Shown here piece after piece: positions 59,203 through 64,000 of a stretch of DNA of 64,000 nt. The stretch is from Zoogloea sp041911615 (GTDB lineage: Bacteria > Pseudomonadota > Gammaproteobacteria > Burkholderiales > Rhodocyclaceae): NCBI RefSeq assembly GCF_041911615.1, contig NZ_JAYROR010000074.1, positions 3,310 through 67,309 of the forward strand, written 5' to 3'. Position 1 is the stretch's first letter, and every line of letters starts with the position of its first letter. The position numbers were made by a program, and so were the translations under genes. Below the pieces are notes generated by a model. The model did not search any database, was not told the DNA's origin, and worked only from the letters and a program-made list of their open reading frames with translations.

Positions 59203-59742
59203 TCAGCGGCGGTAGTAGCCGCCCCAGCCGAAGCCGCCGTAGCCAAAGCGGCCCGAAGGGTAACCATGGGGCCAGAAGGGGTCGTAGTAGGGCGAGTAGG
59301 TCGGGCCGTAATACGTGCGGCGGCGGCGCTCCTCCTCGGCGCGAGCGCGGTCTTCGGCGGCAGCCTGGGCGGTGTCGCGGCGAACCTTCGCCGCGGTGGC
59401 CTCGTCACGGGCCCAGCGTTCCTGGGCGGCAGCCAGTTCGTCCAGCACCGCCTGGGCCACGCCCTGGTCGCGCAGGCGCTGGGCTTCGGCCGGCGTCAGC
59501 GCGTGGTGGGTCGCGGTGCGGCGGATCTCGTCGATCAGTGCGGCGGCGCCCACCCCCTCGCGCGACTTGCGCACGATGTCGTCGAGGGACAGCGGGCCGC
59601 TGCGCCGCGCGGCGTCGAGCAAGGCCGACGCCGCCGGATCGAGGCGACGCAGGGAATCCGGCGACGAAGACGGCGTCGCACAGGCGGTCAGCAGCAGTGG
59701 GGCCAGCAGGGCGACGACGCGCCAGGAAGAACGCTGGGGCAT
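59203..59742 (-). CDS. putative lipoprotein with Gly/Tyr-rich C-terminus
   Basis: 179 aa. A signal with lipobox LTAC (residues ~18-21) is followed by a helical segment (LSLDDIVRKSREGVGAAALI, DEIRRTATHHALTPAEAQRL), a charged coiled-coil-like stretch (EDRARAEEERRRR) and a tail rich in Tyr, Gly, Pro and Phe (YYGPTYSPYYDPFWPHGYPS, FGYGGFGWGGYYRR). No function is known. It ends a leftward run that includes yhdP, the nitrilase-like gene, tldD and the PilJ-type gene, 6 bp after the last of these. Confidence 0.8.
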   Translation of the reverse strand: MPQRSSWRVVALLAPLLLTACATPSSSPDSLRRLDPAASALLDAARRSGPLSLDDIVRKSREGVGAAALIDEIRRTATHHALTPAEAQRLRDQGVAQAVLDELAAAQERWARDEATAAKVRRDTAQAAAEDRARAEEERRRRTYYGPTYSPYYDPFWPHGYPSGRFGYGGFGWGGYYRR

Positions 59743-59748
59743 CGCCGC

Positions 59749-60543
59749 CTAACCCGCGATTTTTTCGTACAACGACACCACGGCGTCCATCTGTTCGAGG
59801 ATTCGCTCGCTGGTGGTCGCCACGTCGGACATGCCCTTCTTGCGGTCACCCGCCTGCATACCAAGGGCGTTCTGGAAGAAGAACCACTGCTGCTCGACCA
59901 GCCCGAGCTCGGACTTGATCTGGGCGGTGTTCTGAGGCGCGGTCTTGAGTTCGTCGTGCGCCTTGGCGAACTCCTTCATCGCCGTATCCAGCATCTCCCG
60001 CGCGGGGCCCGGGTTGATGCCCATCTGGTGGAACAGGTAGGCCTTGGCCATGCGCTGGGACAACATTCGCTGACGCCCCGACAGATTGATCAAGCGCCCG
60101 GCCGAACTGCCCGCGGCCCGCTCGTAGGCGACGGTGAGCTTTTGCGCCGCGGCCAGCACGGCCTCGCTGCCCGCCCACACCGCCTTAACGTCGCCGCGTG
60201 GATCGAGCAGCAACGGACGGTAGCGGCTCCAGTCCTGGTCGAGCAGCCCCCACGCGGCGCGCACCTCGTCGTTCGGCTGGGTGCCCTTGAGATCGGCCAT
60301 CTGCTGGTCGAACAGGCGCACCGACTGGTCGAGGATCGAACGGGCGCGATCGGGCACCACACCGTCCACGAGCAGCAGCCACGCCTTGGCACAGCGCTGG
60401 GACAACATGCGCTGACGCCCCGCGCGGTTGATGGCCGCCTGCAGGGACAACCCCGCCGGCGCCGCACCGGCCGCCGCCGGGGCGGCGAACGCGCGCGCCG
60501 CAGGCAGCAGACCCGCCGCAATCAGGAATTCACGCCGCTTCAT
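59749..60543 (-). CDS. exported soluble protein with duplicated PilJ/NIT-type sensor modules
   Basis: 264 aa. The N-terminus KRREFLIAAGLLPAARAFAA fits a Tat signal (RR-x-F-L). The mature part has two copies of the type IV-pilus methyl-accepting N-terminal module: NRAGRQRMLSQRCAKAWLLL (~35-55) and NLSGRQRMLSQRMAKAYLFH (~155-175). These are the same P-box-like motifs as in NarX and PilJ sensors. There is no membrane segment or output domain, so it is a free periplasmic protein that could bind nitrate-like or other small ligands. It is 3 bp after tldD. Confidence 0.82.
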   Translation of the reverse strand: MKRREFLIAAGLLPAARAFAAPAAAGAAPAGLSLQAAINRAGRQRMLSQRCAKAWLLLVDGVVPDRARSILDQSVRLFDQQMADLKGTQPNDEVRAAWGLLDQDWSRYRPLLLDPRGDVKAVWAGSEAVLAAAQKLTVAYERAAGSSAGRLINLSGRQRMLSQRMAKAYLFHQMGINPGPAREMLDTAMKEFAKAHDELKTAPQNTAQIKSELGLVEQQWFFFQNALGMQAGDRKKGMSDVATTSERILEQMDAVVSLYEKIAG

Positions 60544-60546
60544 GGT

Positions 60547-62004
60547 TCAACCTCCAGTGCCTCCGACGGTCAGGCCGTCGATGCGCAGCGTCGGCTGGCC
60601 GACGCCCACCGGGACGCTCTGGCCATCCTTGCCGCAAGTGCCGACGCCGGGGTCCAGCGCCAGGTCGTTGCCGATCATCGAGACCCGGGTCAGGCAGTCG
60701 GGGCCGTTGCCGATGAGGGTGGCACCCTTCACCGGGCGCGTCACCTTGCCATCCTCGATGAGATAGCACTCGGACGTCGAGAACACGAACTTGCCCGAGG
60801 TGATATCCACCTGGCCGCCACCGAAATTGGCCGCGTACAGCCCGTTCTTGACCGACGCGATGATCTCGCCCGGCTCGTGCTGGCCCGCCAGCATGATGGT
60901 GTTGGTCATGCGCGGCAGGGGCAGATGGGCAAAGGATTCGCGGCGCCCGTTACCGGTGGGTTTGACGCCCATCAGGCGGGCATTGAGCATGTCCTGCATG
61001 TAGCCGGTGAGGATGCCGTCCTCGATCAGCACGGTGCGCTGGGTCGGGTTGCCCTCGTCGTCGATGGTCAGCGAGCCGCGGCGATCGCGCAGGGTGCCGT
61101 CGTCCACCACGGTGACGCCCCTGGCCGCCACCTGCTGGCCGATACGGCCGCTGAAGGCCGAGCTTTCCTTGCGGTTGAAGTCGCCTTCGAGACCGTGGCC
61201 GATGGCTTCGTGCAGCAGGATGCCGGGCCAGCCGTTGCCGAGCACGACGGTCATCATGCCCGCCGGCGCCGGGCCGGCACCGAGGTTGACGCGGGCCTGA
61301 TGCACCGCCGCCCTGGCGAACTCGCCGAGCACGGCATCGCTGAAGTAGCCGTAGTCGTAGCGCCCGCCCCCGCCACCGGAGCCCTGCTCGCGGCGGCCGT
61401 TCTCTTCCATGATGACGGTCACCGAGACCCGCACCAGTGGGCGCACGTCGGCGGCCAGGTGGCCGTCGCTGCGCGCCACCAGCACCACTTCCCAGGTGCC
61501 GACGAGGCTCGCCATGACTTCCTTGACGCGCGGATCCTCGGCGCGGGCCATCGCCTCGAGGCGCTCCAGCAACTTGACCTTGGCCACGTCGTCGAGGGAG
61601 CCGTGGGGGTTGTCCGGCAGGTACAGCGGCGCCGGCATCTTGCGCGCCGCCTCGATCTTGTGGGCCTTGCGGCGACCACTGTCGGCAATCGCCCGGGTGG
61701 CCGCGGCGGCGTCCTTGAGGGCCTTCAGGCTGATGTCGTCGGAGTAGGCGAAGGCGGTCTTCTCACCGGTGATGGCGCGCACGCCGACGCCCTGCTCGAT
61801 GTTGAAGCTGCCCGACTTGACGATGCCCTCCTCGAGGCTCCAGGCCTCCGAGCGGTGATACTGGAAGTACAGGTCGGCGTAGTCGAGCTTGTGGCGGAAG
61901 AGCTTGCCGAAGACCTTGTCCAGATCCTCGAAATCCAGGTCGTAGGGTTTGAGCAGCAGTTTGCTGGCGGTTTTCAGCGGATTCGGGGAGGCGTTCTTGC
62001 TCAT
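60547..62004 (-). CDS. tldD: metalloprotease TldD
   Basis: 485 aa TldD, which with PmbA/TldE forms a heterodimeric zinc protease of unfolded peptides. The zinc motif HEAIGHGLEGDFNRK (HExxxH) is present, with YADLYFQYHRSEAWSLEEGI, GVGVRAITGEKTAFAYSDD, GILTGYMQDMLNARLMG and GGQVDITSGKFVFSTSECYL. It follows the nitrilase-like gene by 27 bp on the same strand. Confidence 0.95.
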   Translation of the reverse strand: MSKNASPNPLKTASKLLLKPYDLDFEDLDKVFGKLFRHKLDYADLYFQYHRSEAWSLEEGIVKSGSFNIEQGVGVRAITGEKTAFAYSDDISLKALKDAAAATRAIADSGRRKAHKIEAARKMPAPLYLPDNPHGSLDDVAKVKLLERLEAMARAEDPRVKEVMASLVGTWEVVLVARSDGHLAADVRPLVRVSVTVIMEENGRREQGSGGGGGRYDYGYFSDAVLGEFARAAVHQARVNLGAGPAPAGMMTVVLGNGWPGILLHEAIGHGLEGDFNRKESSAFSGRIGQQVAARGVTVVDDGTLRDRRGSLTIDDEGNPTQRTVLIEDGILTGYMQDMLNARLMGVKPTGNGRRESFAHLPLPRMTNTIMLAGQHEPGEIIASVKNGLYAANFGGGQVDITSGKFVFSTSECYLIEDGKVTRPVKGATLIGNGPDCLTRVSMIGNDLALDPGVGTCGKDGQSVPVGVGQPTLRIDGLTVGGTGG

Positions 62005-62031
62005 GGTCTTTCGAAGTTGAATGGCGCTGTT

Positions 62032-62847
62032 TCAGCCGATCTTGCGGTGTTTGAGGGCCGGCAGGCTGGCGCGCACCTCGGCGATGCGGGCCGGGTCCAG
62101 GTCGGCGACGACCACGCCCGGCCCTTCGGCCAGGCGCGCCACGACTTCGCCCCAGGGGTCGATGACCAGACTGTCGCCCCAGGTGCGGCGGCCGCCGGGA
62201 TGGGTGCCGCCCTGGGCACTGGCCAGCACGTAGCACTGGTTCTCGATGGCGCGGGCGCGCAGCAGGACTTCCCAATGGGCGCGGCCGGTGGTGTAGGTGA
62301 AGGCGGCGGGCAGGACGATCAAGTCCACGTCGCCCATCGCCCGGAAAAGCTCGGGGAAGCGCAGGTCGTAGCAGATCGACAGGCCGACGCTGCCGCACGG
62401 CCCCTCGAAGGTGACCACGTCGTCGCCGGCCTCGATGGAGGCCGATTCGTCGTAGCGCTCGCCGCCACGCTGGAAGCCGAACAGGTGCACCTTGTCGTAG
62501 CGGGCTACCCGACGTCCGGTGTCGTCGAAGACCAGCGTGGTGTTGCGCACCTTGTCGGCGGTGCTGGCCTCGAGCGGCATCGAGCCGCCGACCAGCCACA
62601 CCTTGTGGCGGGCCGCCGCGTCCTTCAGGAAGGCCTGGATCGGGCCATCCCCGTCGCGCTCGCGGATGCGCACCTTGACGGTCTCGTCGGGGGTGATGAG
62701 GGGGAAGTATTCGGGCAGCGCCACCAGCTGCGCGCCGGCGTCGGCAGCCTGGGCGATCAGGCGCTCGGCCTCGGCGAGGTTGGCGGCAACATCGGGGCCG
62801 GAAACCATCTGGACGGCGGCGATGCGACAGGCGGGGCGACGGGTCAT
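62032..62847 (-). CDS. carbon-nitrogen hydrolase family protein (Nit1/Nit2-like)
   Basis: 271 aa nitrilase-superfamily amidase. The Glu-Lys-Cys triad is seen in VALPEYFPL (Glu), RYDKVHLF (Lys) and GLSICYDLRFPELFRAM (Cys). The pattern RCxx-type FQRGGERYDES and TFEGPCGSVG matches the Nit/NitFhit group, which removes deaminated glutathione as a metabolite-repair step. The start reads MTRRPACRIAAVQMVSG. It lies between yhdP and tldD, a common betaproteobacterial order. Confidence 0.92.
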   Translation of the reverse strand: MTRRPACRIAAVQMVSGPDVAANLAEAERLIAQAADAGAQLVALPEYFPLITPDETVKVRIRERDGDGPIQAFLKDAAARHKVWLVGGSMPLEASTADKVRNTTLVFDDTGRRVARYDKVHLFGFQRGGERYDESASIEAGDDVVTFEGPCGSVGLSICYDLRFPELFRAMGDVDLIVLPAAFTYTTGRAHWEVLLRARAIENQCYVLASAQGGTHPGGRRTWGDSLVIDPWGEVVARLAEGPGVVVADLDPARIAEVRASLPALKHRKIG

Positions 62848-62875
62848 GGGCGCTTCCTCGGGCGGCTGGACGGTG

Positions 62876-64000
62876 TCAGGGTACGGGCGCGGCGGCCGGG
62901 CGGGCCGCCAGTTTTTCGACCTTGGGATCGGACCATCCGCCGGTCACTGCGTATTCGAAGCTGAACAGTTTCTCCACCGGGTCGCGCAGCGCCTTCTGAA
63001 CCAGGTAGGCCGCGAGCCCGACCGCCGGGTGGATCATGCCGGTGGTGGCGATGGCGGAGCCGACCGCGATCGACTCCGACAACGTTGGCTGGACCCGCAC
63101 CCGCAGGTTCTGGGTTTCCCGTGCCGCGTCGGCCTCGCCGCTCATGAAGACCCGCGCCGCCGGACCGAAGATTTCCAGGTCGTCGGTGCGCAGCACGCCG
63201 TTATTCATCTGGATGCTACCGGAAATGCGGTCGAAGGCGAATCCTTGGGAAAAGACGTCGCGGAAGTCGAGGGTGATGCGCCGCGGCAGCGCCTGCAGGC
63301 TGAGCACCCCGAGCAGCCGCCCGACGCCCGGTTCGAGCTGGGCGAACTGGCCGTTTTCGACCTGCACGCGCATCTTGCCGCCCAGGCTGGGAATGTGCAG
63401 GGCGGTGGGCGGACCGCGCCACGCCAGCTCGCCGTCGAGCACGCCCTTGCCCCGCTGCACAGCCTCGGGATAGCCGAGGCGGGCGAGCATCTTCTCGACG
63501 TTGCCCACGTCGAACTTGAAGTTCAGCCGCGTTTCCTCCTTTGCGCCGGGCCGCCACACGCCGTTGCCCGACAGGGTGCCGTCAGGGTTGGCGATTGAAA
63601 ACTGCTCGAGTCGCCAGGTGTCGCCCCGGTTGGCGGCCTTCAGGTCGAGGCGGCCGAGCTGTTTGCCGCGCAGCACGAAGCTGTCGGCGCTGATGTCGAG
63701 GCCGGGCAGCTCGGACAGGCGCTCCTCGTCGGGACGCGGCGCGTCGGCGGCGCCGTCCCTGGCCCCGTTGCCCAGCGCCAGCTGGCGGAAGCGCGCCTGC
63801 AGCCGTCCGCGCCCCTGGTCGCGCCAGACGATGTCACCGCTGGCTTCGCGGCTCGCCAGCCGGGCCTGCCAGCCGCCCTCCTCCATCACCGCGCGCAGAT
63901 TCACGTCGCTGAGGCGGTGGCCGAGCATCTGCAGTTCGCCGGCCCGCAGCGCGAGGCCCGACAGGGGAAAGCCGCCCTCGCCCGCGGCGGCCGGATCGGC
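62876..64000 (-). CDS. yhdP: YhdP family (AsmA-like) envelope protein, C-terminal part
   Basis: Only the last ~375 residues are in the window; the frame is open to the right edge. The visible part matches the YhdP/DUF3971 C-terminus: SGNGVWRPGAKEETRLNFKF, GNVEKMLARLGYPEAVQRGK, GVLDGELAWRGPP, GRLLGVLSLQALPRRITLDF, DVFSQGFAFDRISGSIQMNN, GEADAARETQNLRVRVQPTL, and a hydrophobic end. YhdP is a large bridge-like protein moving phospholipid between inner and outer membrane. The stop is 28 bp before the nitrilase-like gene. Confidence 0.92.
   Translation of the reverse strand, partial: ADPAAAGEGGFPLSGLALRAGELQMLGHRLSDVNLRAVMEEGGWQARLASREASGDIVWRDQGRGRLQARFRQLALGNGARDGAADAPRPDEERLSELPGLDISADSFVLRGKQLGRLDLKAANRGDTWRLEQFSIANPDGTLSGNGVWRPGAKEETRLNFKFDVGNVEKMLARLGYPEAVQRGKGVLDGELAWRGPPTALHIPSLGGKMRVQVENGQFAQLEPGVGRLLGVLSLQALPRRITLDFRDVFSQGFAFDRISGSIQMNNGVLRTDDLEIFGPAARVFMSGEADAARETQNLRVRVQPTLSESIAVGSAIATTGMIHPAVGLAAYLVQKALRDPVEKLFSFEYAVTGGWSDPKVEKLAARPAAAPVP

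Noticed and set aside
59266..62964. A 1232-codon plus-strand frame opposite the lipoprotein, PilJ-type, tldD and nitrilase genes
   Set aside because: It is a shadow of four convincing genes with catalytic motifs. Its own translation is repetitive His/Ala/Val/Gly with no fold signature.

Overview
This is a GC-rich (roughly two-thirds G+C), gene-dense chromosomal window. Its content fits a betaproteobacterium of the Azoarcus/Aromatoleum/Thauera (Rhodocyclales) type. The pointers are CoA-dependent aromatic catabolism under an XRE-shikimate-kinase regulator (BoxR/BzdR architecture), a Liv-type ABC importer, a yraN-diaA-dolP block and a possible FNR-like site. The assignment is inference from gene content; no rRNA or other phylogenetic marker is present. 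I saw no tRNA, rRNA, CRISPR array, prophage or insertion sequence.

Region 1 (1-15 kb) looks like a phenylpropanoid/hydroxycinnamate side-chain beta-oxidation locus. A leftward operon carries a periplasmic binding protein, feruloyl-CoA-synthase-like ligase, enoyl-CoA hydratase, thiolase, SDR dehydrogenase (with an in-frame stop), CoA-transferase and aroyl-CoA-type thioesterase. Divergent from it is a 602-aa acyl-CoA dehydrogenase. A second leftward operon encodes the importer (LivH, fused LivM-LivG, LivF) and ends in the BoxR-like regulator. The two operon promoters share TGATAT-rich sequence. Expected chemistry: uptake, CoA activation, desaturation, hydration, oxidation, thiolysis to aroyl-CoA plus acetyl-CoA.

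Region 2 (15-20 kb) has a hemerythrin, a 5'-truncated MhpR-like IclR remnant, an unusual three-domain protein (cyclic-nucleotide-binding fold + acetate kinase + PduL phosphotransacylase) and a membrane acyltransferase.

Region 3 (20-32.6 kb) is a second catabolic locus. An MhpB-like extradiol dioxygenase, a two-component flavin monooxygenase and an AraC regulator are followed by a beta-oxidation set (SDR, thiolase, acyl-CoA dehydrogenase, class III CoA-transferase, enoyl-CoA hydratase), then a LysR regulator divergent from an SbtA-like permease. A 17-bp GTGCA-N5-TGCAC palindrome precedes the dioxygenase. Dispersed palindromic repeats fill the gaps.

Region 4 (32.6-34.6 kb) has a gene-free stretch with a 21-bp-periodic repeat array, an unknown small protein, a NYN/OST-HTH protein and a long-stem hairpin.

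Region 5 (34.6-64 kb) is mostly housekeeping: gpmI, pyrC, rsmI, yraN, diaA, dolP, kup, gluQ, a DAHP synthase, tldD, a nitrilase-like gene and yhdP. Interspersed signalling genes include a heme-motif/HAMP sensor in operon with a Ser/Thr kinase bearing a degenerate cyclase domain, an HPt protein, a PAS/GGDEF protein and a soluble PilJ-type protein. Other accessory genes are a Cys-rich Csp-like copper protein and a secreted HIRAN protein.
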